15,963 nt of DNA from Alphaproteobacteria bacterium (GTDB lineage Bacteria; Pseudomonadota; Alphaproteobacteria; Rhodospirillales; Rhodospirillaceae), in the NCBI GenBank assembly GCA_003250275.1, contig QKGW01000156.1:1-15963 (forward strand), in the 5' to 3' direction. A program made the position numbers and the translations under genes. Under the pieces are notes generated by a model. That model did not search any database and was not told the DNA's origin. It saw only the letters and a program-made list of their open reading frames with translations. This document shows, in pieces, positions 5,007-11,595 of this stretch; position 1 is the stretch's first letter; each line of letters opens with the position of its first letter.

Positions 5007-6371
5007 TTACTTGCCGCCCGAGCGGCGACCGCCGCGGCTCAGACGCGAACGCTTGATCAGGCCTTCGTACTGGTGCGCGAGGAGGTGCGACTGCACCTGC
5101 GTCACCGTGTCCATGGTCACCGAGACGACGATCAGGAGCGAGGTGCCGCCGAAGTAGAACGGCAGGCCCCACTTGAACATCAGGAGCTCGGGCAGGAGCG
5201 TCACCAGCACCAGGTAGCAGGCGCCGACGAAGGTCAGACGGTTGAGCACGTAGCGGAGATATTCCGCGGTGTTCTTGCCGGGGCGGATACCCGGAATGAA
5301 GCCGCCGCCCTTCTTGAGGTTGTCGGCGGTGTCGTCCGGGTTGAACACCACGGTGGTATAGAAGAACGCGAAGAACACCACCAGCGCCGAGAACGACAGC
5401 ATGTAGACCGGGTTGCCGCGCGAGAACGCCGCGAGGATCGGCTGCAGCCATTCCGGGGTGTTCGCGCCCATCATCTGCGCGTAGGTCACCGGCAGGCCCA
5501 TCAGCGCCGAGGCGAAGATCGGCGGGATCACGCCCGAGGTGTTGATCTTGAGCGGCATGTGCTGGGTGTCGCCGCCGGTCATGCGGGTCGCGGAGACCTG
5601 GCGCTTCGGATACTGGATCAGCACCCGGCGCTGCGCACGCTCGATGTAGACGATACCGGCGATCACCACCAGCGCCATCACCAGGAAGCCGACGATCACG
5701 AACGCGGGCAGCGCGCCGGTCTTGCCGAGTTCGAGGGTGTGGGCGAGCGCGGCCGGGATGCCGGCGACGATGCCCGAGAAGATGATCAGCGAAATGCCGT
5801 TGCCGATGCCGCGCTGGGTGATCTGCTCGCCCATCCACATCAGGAACATCGTGCCGCCGACGAGGGTGGCGACGGTGACGCCGCGGAAGAACAGGCCCGG
5901 CTCCATGACCGGCGAAACGCCGCCCGCGCTCACCATGTTCTCAAGGCCGGTCGCGATGCCGTAGCCCTGCGCCGCGGCGAGAATGACGGTGAGATAGCGG
6001 GTGTACTGGTTGAGCTTCTTGCGGCCCGCCTCGCCTTCCTTCTTGAGCTGCGCCACGGTATCCGAGGCGATGCCCATGAGCTGGACGATGATCGAGGCCG
6101 AAATGTAGGGCATCACGCCGAGCGCGAGGATCGACATACGATGCAGCGCGCCGCCGGCGAACATGTCGAAGTTGCCGAGGATGCCGCCACCGTGCTGCTG
6201 GAACACCTGGCTGAGGACGGCCGAATCGATACCCGGCACCGGCACCCAGGTGCCGAGGCGGTAGATCACCAGCACGAACAGGGTGAACCAGATTCGATTC
6301 TTGAGTTCCGTCGCCTTCGACAGAACCGACCAATTCATGTTCGCGGCGAGTTGTTCGGCAGCGGACGCCAT
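5007..6371 (-). CDS. secY: Preprotein translocase subunit SecY
   Basis: 454 residues; the central channel subunit of the SecYEG translocon in the inner membrane. Ten hydrophobic segments can be followed, from about 25-45 (WFTLFVLVIYRLG) to 410-425 (TSLLIVVSVTMDTV). Family signatures are GALHRMSILALGVMPYISAS (about 74-93), RGIGNGISLIIFSGI (187-201) and the cytosolic loop with GGFIPGIRPG (356-365). The start MASAAEQLAANMNW is typical of alphaproteobacterial SecY, but its ribosome-binding site is poor: only GGGG about 11 nt upstream. It follows rplO with an unusually wide 113-nt gap that holds two hairpins, and adk comes next. Confidence 0.99.
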   Translation of the reverse strand: MASAAEQLAANMNWSVLSKATELKNRIWFTLFVLVIYRLGTWVPVPGIDSAVLSQVFQQHGGGILGNFDMFAGGALHRMSILALGVMPYISASIIVQLMGIASDTVAQLKKEGEAGRKKLNQYTRYLTVILAAAQGYGIATGLENMVSAGGVSPVMEPGLFFRGVTVATLVGGTMFLMWMGEQITQRGIGNGISLIIFSGIVAGIPAALAHTLELGKTGALPAFVIVGFLVMALVVIAGIVYIERAQRRVLIQYPKRQVSATRMTGGDTQHMPLKINTSGVIPPIFASALMGLPVTYAQMMGANTPEWLQPILAAFSRGNPVYMLSFSALVVFFAFFYTTVVFNPDDTADNLKKGGGFIPGIRPGKNTAEYLRYVLNRLTFVGACYLVLVTLLPELLMFKWGLPFYFGGTSLLIVVSVTMDTVTQVQSHLLAHQYEGLIKRSRLSRGGRRSGGK

Positions 6372-6401
6372 GAGCGAAGACCCCGGTTACAGTAGTATCG
6401 G

Positions 6402-6417
6402 TGCGGCAGGAGCCGCA
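6402..6417 (-). other. 6-bp tetraloop hairpin in the secY leader
   Basis: TGCGGC (6402-6407) and GCCGCA (6412-6417) form a perfect stem with a 4-nt loop, TCCT on the minus strand. It lies 30 nt upstream of the secY ATG and 21 nt downstream of the larger hairpin, making a tandem pair. No U-tract follows. Confidence 0.45.
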
Positions 6418-6438
6418 GCCCCATGGAAAAGACGGGAA

Positions 6439-6467
6439 CCCCGGCGCGGAAGGCATCCGCGCCGGAG
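6439..6467 (-). other. 12-bp GC-rich hairpin between rplO and secY
   Basis: CCGGCGCGGA (6441-6450) and TCCGCGCCGG (6456-6465) form a perfect 10-bp stem with a 5-nt loop. On the minus strand a U-G wobble and a further C-G pair extend it to 12 pairs. The downstream tail is UUCCCGUCUUUUCC, only partly U-rich. It starts about 17 nt after the rplO stop, so it could act as a partial attenuator or RNase-processing site setting the ratio of secY to ribosomal messages. Confidence 0.6.
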
Positions 6468-6484
6468 TTTCAAGACTTGGGCGA

Positions 6485-6970
6485 TCAGCCCTCGGCCGCT
6501 TCCGCGGCGACGGCCTTCAGCACCGTGACGGTGCCGCCGGCCTTCTCGACCGACGCAATCGCGCCCGGGGTCGCACCGACGACCTCGATCGCAACCTTCG
6601 CCGACAGCTCACCGGTGCCGATGAGACGCAGACCGGCGAGGGTCTTGTGGATGACGCCGGCTTCCTTGAGCACTTCGCCGGTGATCGGCTTGGCGAGGTC
6701 GAGACGGCCGCCGTCGATCGCCTTCTGCAGGCGGGCGACGGTGAGGACGTAGTACTCGACCGCGTTCGGGTTCTTGAAGCCGCGCTTCGGCAGACGGCGG
6801 TAGATGGGCATCTGGCCGCCTTCGAAGCCGTTGATGGCGACGCCGGTGCGGGACTTCTGGCCCTTCACGCCGCGACCGCAGGTCTTACCCTTGGTGCAGC
6901 CGATGCCGCGACCCACGCGGGTGCGCGCCTTGCGCGCACCGGCATTGTCGGCAATCTGGTTGAGTTTCAT
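6485..6970 (-). CDS. rplO: 50S ribosomal protein L15
   Basis: 161 residues, slightly longer than the E. coli protein; a late-assembly 50S protein. The glycine- and arginine-rich N-terminal arm is clear (VGRGIGCTKGKTCGRGVKGQ), followed by GFEGGQMPIYRRLPKRGF, the L15 signature. The C-terminal globular domain ends in an Ala/Glu-rich tail. It lies 25 nt after rpmD in the standard spc order. The following gap before secY (113 nt) contains two hairpins. Confidence 0.99.
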   Translation of the reverse strand: MKLNQIADNAGARKARTRVGRGIGCTKGKTCGRGVKGQKSRTGVAINGFEGGQMPIYRRLPKRGFKNPNAVEYYVLTVARLQKAIDGGRLDLAKPITGEVLKEAGVIHKTLAGLRLIGTGELSAKVAIEVVGATPGAIASVEKAGGTVTVLKAVAAEAAEG

Positions 6971-6995
6971 AGCCTTAGTTTCCTTGCTACCGACG

Positions 6996-7181
6996 TTAGG
7001 CCTCTTCCACCTTCACCAGGTGGTGGACCTTGTTGATCATGCCGCGCACCGAGGGCGTATCCTCGAGCTCGCGGGTGCGGTGCATCTTGTTGAGCCCCAG
7101 GCCCACCAGGGTCGCGCGCTGATCGGACTTGCGTCCGATCGGGCTGCCGGTCTGGGTGACCTTGATCGTCTTCTCGGCCAT
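6996..7181 (-). CDS. rpmD: 50S ribosomal protein L30
   Basis: 61 residues, the normal size for bacterial L30. The pattern KTIKVTQTGSPIGRKSDQRA and TLVGLGLNKMHRTRELED is diagnostic: a short strand, the GSPIGR turn and the LGL(N/K) helix. It starts 5 nt after the stop of rpsE, so translation is probably coupled to S5. The order rpsE-rpmD-rplO is the standard spc order. Confidence 0.98.
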   Translation of the reverse strand: MAEKTIKVTQTGSPIGRKSDQRATLVGLGLNKMHRTRELEDTPSVRGMINKVHHLVKVEEA

Positions 7182-7186
7182 CGGTC

Positions 7187-7768
7187 TTACTCCTTCACCG
7201 CGGCGACGCCGTCGCGGCGGCCGACGATGTCGCCGACCTTCTTGCCACGCTTGTTCGCCACCATGCGGGGCGAGTTCAGATGCGTGAGCGCATCGAAGGT
7301 CGCCTTGATCATGTTGTGCGCGTTGGCGGTGCCGGTCGACTTCGCCACCACGTCCTGCACGCCCATGGTCTCGAAGATCGCGCGCATCGGGCCGCCGGCG
7401 ATGATGCCGGTACCCGGCTCCGCCGAGCGGAGAATCACGCGACCCGCGCCGAAGTGGCCGTGGATGTCGTGGTGAAGAGTCCGACCCTCGCGCAGCGGCA
7501 CGCGGATCATGTTGCGCTTGGCCTGATCGGTGGCCTTGCGGATCGCCTCGGGCACTTCACGCGCCTTGCCGGTACCGTAGCCGACGCGGCCCTTCTGGTC
7601 GCCCACCACCACGAGAGCAGCGAACGAGAAGCGCCGGCCGCCCTTGACCACCTTGGCGACGCGGTTGATGTGCACGAGCTTGTCGACGAATTCGTCCTCG
7701 CGCTCGCGCTCGCGCTCGGGCTGGTTGCCCTTCTGCGGACGACGTTCGGAATTCGGATTACGAGCCAT
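7187..7768 (-). CDS. rpsE: 30S ribosomal protein S5
   Basis: 193 residues; S5 contributes to decoding accuracy and the mRNA entry channel. The double-stranded-RNA-like domain starts at DEFVDKLVHINRVAKVVKGG (about 25-44), and GRVGYGTGKAREVPEAIRKA follows; the C-terminal domain includes AEPGTGIIAGGPMRAIFE. It is longer than the E. coli protein (about 167) because of a charged N-terminal extension with an Arg-Glu run (EREREREDE), encoded by a short hexamer repeat at 7697-7720. It starts 14 nt after rplR and precedes rpmD by 5 nt. Confidence 0.99.
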   Translation of the reverse strand: MARNPNSERRPQKGNQPEREREREDEFVDKLVHINRVAKVVKGGRRFSFAALVVVGDQKGRVGYGTGKAREVPEAIRKATDQAKRNMIRVPLREGRTLHHDIHGHFGAGRVILRSAEPGTGIIAGGPMRAIFETMGVQDVVAKSTGTANAHNMIKATFDALTHLNSPRMVANKRGKKVGDIVGRRDGVAAVKE

Positions 7769-7782
7769 ACTTCTTCATCCCC

Positions 7783-8139
7783 TCAGAACTGCAGTCCGCC
7801 TTCGCGGGCGGCGTCGGCCAGGGCCTTGACCCGGCCATGGAACATGTAGCCGCCGCGGTCGAACACCACGTCGGTCACGCCCGCCGCCTTCGCACGTTCC
7901 GCGATCAGCTTGCCCACCGCTTCGGCCGCAGCCTTGTCGGAGGTTTTGCCTTCGCGCAGCGCCGCTTCCAGCGTCGAAGCCGCAGCCAGGGTCACGCCAT
8001 TCGCGTCGTCGATCACCTGGGCGTAGATGTGCACGTTGGTACGGTGCACCGAGAGACGCGGGCGGCTGCCCGCCTTCTTGCGCAGGGACCAGCGAATCCG
8101 GGCCTTGCGGCGATCCATAAGTTCTTTTGCCGTCTTCAT
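7783..8139 (-). CDS. rplR: 50S ribosomal protein L18
   Basis: 118 residues, typical of bacterial L18, which binds 5S rRNA with L5 in the central protuberance. The basic N-terminal arm RRKARIRWSLRKKAGSRPRL, the strand RLSVHRTNVHIYAQVIDD and the C-terminal FDRGGYMFHGRVKALADAAR are conserved landmarks. It lies 10 nt after rplF and 14 nt before rpsE, in standard order. Confidence 0.99.
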   Translation of the reverse strand: MKTAKELMDRRKARIRWSLRKKAGSRPRLSVHRTNVHIYAQVIDDANGVTLAAASTLEAALREGKTSDKAAAEAVGKLIAERAKAAGVTDVVFDRGGYMFHGRVKALADAAREGGLQF

Positions 8140-8149
8140 GTTTCAGCCC

Positions 8150-8683
8150 TTACTTCTTCTTGCCTTCCTTGCGCAGGATCTTCTCGTCCGCGTACTTCAC
8201 GCCCTTGCCCTTGTAGGGCTCCGGCGAGCGGTAAGCACGGATTTCCGAGGCAACCTGCCCAACGCGCTGCTTATCGTTACCCGAGATCTCGATCTGGGTC
8301 GGCTGCGGACACTTGATGTCGATGCCTTCCGGGATCGCGAAATCGACGTCGTGGGAGAAGCCGAGGGCCAGCTTCAGGATCTTGCCCTGAACGGCCGCGC
8401 GGTAACCCACGCCAACGATATCGAGCTTCTTGGTGAAGCCTTCGCCAACGCCCTTGACCATGTTGTTGATGCGAGCGCGGCTGGTGCCCCACATCGCACG
8501 CGCGAACTTGGTCTCGTTACGCGGGTTCACCCAAACCTTACCGTCCTCGAGCTTCGCTTCGACTTCGTCAACGACGACGAAGGACTGCTCGCCGAACTTA
8601 CCCTTCGCGTGCACGGTCTGCCCGTCGACAGAGACCGTCACGCCGGCCGGCACGATCACCGGATATTTGCCAACTCGCGACAT
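8150..8683 (-). CDS. rplF: 50S ribosomal protein L6
   Basis: 177 residues, as in most bacteria; L6 lies near the factor-binding site and the sarcin-ricin loop. I chose the ATG at 8683 because MSRVGKYPVIVPAGV is the universal L6 start; a longer reading frame upstream runs back into rpsH. The two repeated L6 domains are visible, and the second ends in the signature PEPYKGKGVKYADE followed by a Lys-rich tail. It starts 13 nt after rpsH and ends 10 nt before rplR. Confidence 0.99.
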   Translation of the reverse strand: MSRVGKYPVIVPAGVTVSVDGQTVHAKGKFGEQSFVVVDEVEAKLEDGKVWVNPRNETKFARAMWGTSRARINNMVKGVGEGFTKKLDIVGVGYRAAVQGKILKLALGFSHDVDFAIPEGIDIKCPQPTQIEISGNDKQRVGQVASEIRAYRSPEPYKGKGVKYADEKILRKEGKKK

Positions 8684-8696
8684 TGCGGTCCCTTTC

Positions 8697-9095
8697 TTAG
8701 AACACCTTGCACAGGACTTCGCCGCCGACATTCGCCTGTCGCGCTTCGAAGTCCGACATCACGCCGCGCGGGGTCGACAGGATCGAAATCCCGAGACCGT
8801 TGTAGACGCGCGGCAGCGCCTTGGCGCCGGAATAAACCCGACGGCCGGGGGTGGAGACACGGGCGATCTGCGAGATCACCGGTTCGCCTTCGTGATACTT
8901 CAGCTCGATCTTGAGCTCGCTCACGCCCTTGCGAACCTCGAATTCCTCATAGCCGCGGATGTAACCTTCGCGGATGAGAACGTCGAGAACGCTCTTGCGG
9001 AAGCGGGACGCCGGAGCCGTCACGGAGGACTTGCGCGCACGCTGACCGTTACGGATGCGGGTCAGCATATCGCCCAAGGGATCAGTCATCGACAT
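8697..9095 (-). CDS. rpsH: 30S ribosomal protein S8
   Basis: 132 residues; a primary binder of 16S rRNA helix 21 and, in E. coli, the repressor of the spc operon. Landmarks are TDPLGDMLTRIRNGQRARK at the N-terminus, the central FEVRKGVSELKIELKY, and the C-terminal GLGISILSTPRGVMSD with GGEVLCKVF at the very end. An AGGAGG lies about 8 nt before the ATG at 9095; a second ATG two codons on is possible. A candidate S8 target lies at the start of rplE (9933-9958). Confidence 0.99.
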   Translation of the reverse strand: MSMTDPLGDMLTRIRNGQRARKSSVTAPASRFRKSVLDVLIREGYIRGYEEFEVRKGVSELKIELKYHEGEPVISQIARVSTPGRRVYSGAKALPRVYNGLGISILSTPRGVMSDFEARQANVGGEVLCKVF

Positions 9096-9108
9096 GGACG
9101 GGCCCTCC

Positions 9109-9414
9109 TTACCAGCTCGACTTCGTCATGCCCGGGATCTGGCCGAAGGAGGCCAGGTCACGCAGCATCACGCGGCCCAATTTGAACTTGCGGTAGGTAC
9201 CGCGGGAACGGCCCGAAAGCTCGCAACGGTTACGCTGGCGCACGGTGGAACCGTTGCGCGGCATTTCCGCAAGCTTGAGGGTCGCGTCGAAACGCTCTTC
9301 CGGAGAGGCCTCGCGGTTCATCACGATCGCCTTCAGGCGCGCGCGGCGCCCGGCGGCCGAGGCCGCCATCTTGGTGCGCTTCTTGTTGCGCTCGACAGCA
9401 CTGGTCTTCGCCAT
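9109..9414 (-). CDS. rpsN: 30S ribosomal protein S14, long zinc-free form
   Basis: 101 residues, the long type of S14; the short type of about 61 residues carries two CxxC zinc motifs. Here only one cysteine remains in RQRNRCELSGRSRGTYRKF, so it is the zinc-independent form. The start MAKTSAVERNKKRTKM is the family start and fixes the ATG at 9414 within a longer open frame. The C-terminus IPGMTKSSW is diagnostic. It lies between rplE (17 nt) and rpsH (13 nt), the normal spc position. Confidence 0.99.
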   Translation of the reverse strand: MAKTSAVERNKKRTKMAASAAGRRARLKAIVMNREASPEERFDATLKLAEMPRNGSTVRQRNRCELSGRSRGTYRKFKLGRVMLRDLASFGQIPGMTKSSW

Positions 9415-9431
9415 GGTTTGCTCTCCCGCCC

Positions 9432-9974
9432 TTACTTGGCGAACGGCACGTTGAAACCGGTGAGGAGCGCCTTGGCTTCCTCGTCGGTCGCGGCCGTCGT
9501 GCAAATGATGATATCCATGCCCCGCACGGTATCGACCTGATCGTATTCAATTTCCGGGAACACGATCTGCTCCTTCAGACCGAAGGCGAAGTTGCCGCGG
9601 CCGTCGAAGCACTTGCCGCGAATGCCGCGGAAGTCGCGGACGCGCGGGAGGGCGATATTCACCAGGCGATCGAGAAACTCGTACATGCGGTCCTTGCGCA
9701 GGGTGACCTTGCAGCCGATCGCCATGCCTTCGCGCAGCTTGAACGTCGCGACCGACTTGCGGGCCTTGGTCACCACCGGCCGCTGGCCGGCGATCGCGGT
9801 CATTTCCTTGACCGCACCCTGAACCTTCTTCTGGTCGTTGACGGCATCGCCAACGCCCATGTTGAGCACGATCTTGGTCAGCTTCGGAATCATCATCGGA
9901 TTCGCGTAGCCGAACTTCTCCTGCATTTCCTTGCGAACGACGTTGTCGTAGTGTTCGCGCAAACGAGCAGCCAT
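9432..9974 (-). CDS. rplE: 50S ribosomal protein L5
   Basis: 180 residues, the usual length; L5 binds 5S rRNA and contacts the P-site tRNA. The start MAARLREHYDNVVRKEM aligns with the family and sets the ATG at 9974 inside a longer frame. Conserved blocks are KIVLNMGVGDA, AGQRPVVTKARKSVATFKLR, the RGIRGKCFDGRGNFAFG region, and YDQVDTVRGMDIIICTTA near the end. It starts 13 nt after rplX with GGGAG ahead of it. The first codons can fold into a hairpin at the position where the E. coli S8 operator lies. Confidence 0.99.
   Translation of the reverse strand: MAARLREHYDNVVRKEMQEKFGYANPMMIPKLTKIVLNMGVGDAVNDQKKVQGAVKEMTAIAGQRPVVTKARKSVATFKLREGMAIGCKVTLRKDRMYEFLDRLVNIALPRVRDFRGIRGKCFDGRGNFAFGLKEQIVFPEIEYDQVDTVRGMDIIICTTAATDEEAKALLTGFNVPFAK
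9933..9958 (-). promoter_or_regulatory. Candidate S8 translational operator at the rplE start
   Basis: Codons 6-14 of rplE can form GCGAAC paired with GTTCGC (6 bp), then a 5-nt one-sided bulge ACTAC, then GAC paired with GTC around a 3-nt AAC loop. An alternative register moves the bulge by two bases and keeps 9 pairs. In E. coli, S8 binds a bulged hairpin at this same part of the L5 reading frame and represses the spc operon. Position and shape agree; the exact S8 recognition bases are not verified here. Confidence 0.35.
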
Positions 9975-9987
9975 CTGACCCGCTCCC

Positions 9988-10308
9988 TTACTTGTCGAGG
10001 ACTTCGCCGGAGAGCTTCGCAACGCGAACCTTCCGACCGTCTTCGAGAGTCTTGAAACCGACGCGGGTCGGCTTGCCGTCCTTCGGATCGACATGCGCGA
10101 CGTTGGAAACGTGAATCGACGCTTCCTTTTCCACGATGCCACCCGCGGACATCTGGGTCGGACGGGTGTGGCGCTTGACGATGTTGACGCCCTGCACGAC
10201 GACGCGATCGGCGGACGGCAGCGAGCGGATCACTTCGCCCTTCTTGCCCTTGTCCTTGCCGGTCAAAACGACGACGTAATCGCCCTTCTTGATCTTCGCA
10301 GCAGACAT
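9988..10308 (-). CDS. rplX: 50S ribosomal protein L24
   Basis: 106 residues; an early assembly initiator near the peptide exit tunnel. The KOW motif is evident in KIKKGDYVVVLTGKDKGKKG (about 5-24), followed by VVVQGVNIVKRHTRP, typical of bacterial L24. The ATG at 10308 shares one base with the TGA stop of rplN (TGATG), so ribosomes ending rplN probably re-initiate here. An open frame extending further upstream only shadows rplN. Confidence 0.99.
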   Translation of the reverse strand: MSAAKIKKGDYVVVLTGKDKGKKGEVIRSLPSADRVVVQGVNIVKRHTRPTQMSAGGIVEKEASIHVSNVAHVDPKDGKPTRVGFKTLEDGRKVRVAKLSGEVLDK

Positions 10309-10676
10309 CACAGCACCTCCGGCGACAGCGAAATGATCTTCATGTAGCCCTTGGCGCGGAGCTCGCGCACAACCGGGCCGAAGATACGCGTGCCGATCGG
10401 CTCGTTCTGCTTGTTGATCAGAACCGCCGCATTGCGGTCGAAGCGGATGACGCTTCCGTCGGGACGGCGGACTTCCTTCGCCGTGCGCACGATGACAGCG
10501 CGGTGCACGTCGCCCTTCTTGACGCGACCACGCGGGATCGCGTCCTTCACCGACACCACGATGATGTCGCCGACCGAGGCGAACTTGCGCTTGGCGCCGC
10601 CAAGCACCTTGATGCACTGCACCCGTCGCGCCCCCGAATTATCGGCAACGTCCAGGTTGGTTTGCATCTGGATCAT
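10308..10676 (-). CDS. rplN: 50S ribosomal protein L14
   Basis: 122 residues, the normal length; L14 forms inter-subunit bridges. Landmarks are MIQMQTNLDVADNSGARRVQ, the strand GDIIVVSVKDAIPRGRVKKG, and the C-terminal GTRIFGPVVRELRAKGYMKI. It is the first gene of the spc-type group. The 40-nt gap after rpsQ is AT-rich by local standards and holds an AAAGGAAA ribosome-binding site; I see no good -10/-35 pair there, so spc is probably read from upstream. Confidence 0.99.
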   Translation of the reverse strand: MIQMQTNLDVADNSGARRVQCIKVLGGAKRKFASVGDIIVVSVKDAIPRGRVKKGDVHRAVIVRTAKEVRRPDGSVIRFDRNAAVLINKQNEPIGTRIFGPVVRELRAKGYMKIISLSPEVL

Positions 10677-10716
10677 GGACCGTTTCCTTTATCTTGAAAC
10701 AGATTCTGAACGAAAC

Positions 10717-10956
10717 TTACTCGGCATCCGCGGCCATGACTTCCCACGTCTTGGAGCGGGAAATCGGGGCGCACTCGCGGATCCGAACCACGTCACCCAC
10801 CTTGAACGAGTTGGTCTCGTCGTGGGCGGCGTACTTCTTGCTCCGCCGGATGAACTTCTTGTAGACGGGGTGCATGAAGCGGCGCTCGACCTTGACCGTC
10901 ACGGTCTTGTCGTTGCAGTCGCTGACCACCACGCCCTGCAGGATACGCTTAGGCAT
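10717..10956 (-). CDS. rpsQ: 30S ribosomal protein S17
   Basis: 79 residues; an OB-fold primary 16S rRNA binder. The start MPKRILQGVVVSDCNDKTVT and the middle HPVYKKFIRRSKKYAAHDE with GDVVRIRECAPISRSKTWEV are diagnostic. The ATG at 10956 lies inside the end of rpmC: the two genes overlap by 8 nt (ATGCCTAA), which implies translational coupling. It is the last gene of the S10-type group, followed by a 40-nt gap before rplN. Confidence 0.99.
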   Translation of the reverse strand: MPKRILQGVVVSDCNDKTVTVKVERRFMHPVYKKFIRRSKKYAAHDETNSFKVGDVVRIRECAPISRSKTWEVMAADAE

Positions 10957-11155
10957 TCTTGGCCTCACTCGCTTTGGCACCCAGAACCGTCTTGATGCGC
11001 GCGATGTCGCGACGCACCTGACGGACGCGGGCGGTGTTCTCAAGCTGCCCGGACGCGCGCTGGAACCGCATATTGAACTGTTCCTTCTTCAGCGCCACCA
11101 GCTCTTCCTGAAGCTGATCCGCCGACTTCGCGCGCAATTCTTCCGCCTTCGCCAT
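10949..11155 (-). CDS. rpmC: 50S ribosomal protein L29
   Basis: 68 residues, a two-helix protein at the tunnel exit that helps dock SRP and trigger factor. The pattern ELRAKSADQLQEELVALKKE, QFNMRFQRASGQLENTARVR and VRRDIARIKTVL is that of L29. It begins 3 nt after the rplP stop and its end overlaps the rpsQ start by 8 nt. It is a few residues longer than the E. coli protein. Confidence 0.98.
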   Translation of the reverse strand: MAKAEELRAKSADQLQEELVALKKEQFNMRFQRASGQLENTARVRQVRRDIARIKTVLGAKASEAKNA

Positions 11156-11158
11156 GGC

Positions 11159-11581
11159 TTAGACCTCCTCGGCAAACAAACGGCTGACGAAGCGGGTCTT
11201 GATCGGCAGCTTGGCCGCGGCCAGCTCGAACGCGCGACGCGCCACGTCTTCGGCAACGCCGTCGACTTCAAACATGATCCGGCCCGGCTTGACGCGGCAG
11301 GCCCAGAACTCGACCGAACCCTTACCCTTACCCTGACGGACTTCGGCGGGCTTCGCGGTCACCGGAACGTCCGGGAACACGCGGATCCACACGCGGCCCT
11401 GACGCTTCATCTGGCGGGTGATCGCGCGGCGGGCCGCCTCGATCTGCCGCGCGGTGACGCGCTCGGGCTCAAGAGCCTTGAGGCCGTAGGCCCCGAAATT
11501 CAAATCCGAACCGCCCTTAGCGAGGCCGTGGATACGGCCCTTGTGCTGCTTGCGGAACTTCGTGCGCTTTGGACTCAGCAT
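11159..11581 (-). CDS. rplP: 50S ribosomal protein L16
   Basis: 140 residues; L16 helps position A-site tRNA and is a late assembly factor. The start MLSPKRTKFRKQHKGRIHGL is the universal L16 start. The segment VRQGKGKGSVEFWACRVKPG (about 81-100) corresponds to the loop containing the arginine hydroxylated in E. coli L16 (Arg81); an arginine is present at position 82. It follows rpsC by 14 nt and is followed by rpmC after 3 nt. Confidence 0.99.
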   Translation of the reverse strand: MLSPKRTKFRKQHKGRIHGLAKGGSDLNFGAYGLKALEPERVTARQIEAARRAITRQMKRQGRVWIRVFPDVPVTAKPAEVRQGKGKGSVEFWACRVKPGRIMFEVDGVAEDVARRAFELAAAKLPIKTRFVSRLFAEEV

Positions 11582-11595
11582 CGTTCAATACCCTC

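Noticed and set aside
4155..6395. Plus-strand open frame of 746 codons opposite adk and secY
   Set aside because: Its translation is His/Arg/Asp-rich low-complexity sequence typical of the antisense frame of GC-rich genes. The minus strand encodes unambiguous adk and secY here, and no ribosome-binding site or protein family is recognisable.
10682..10700. 5-bp hairpin (GTTTC/GAAAC) near the rplN ribosome-binding site
   Set aside because: Short, AT-rich stem with a 9-nt loop; too weak to claim sequestration without conservation data.
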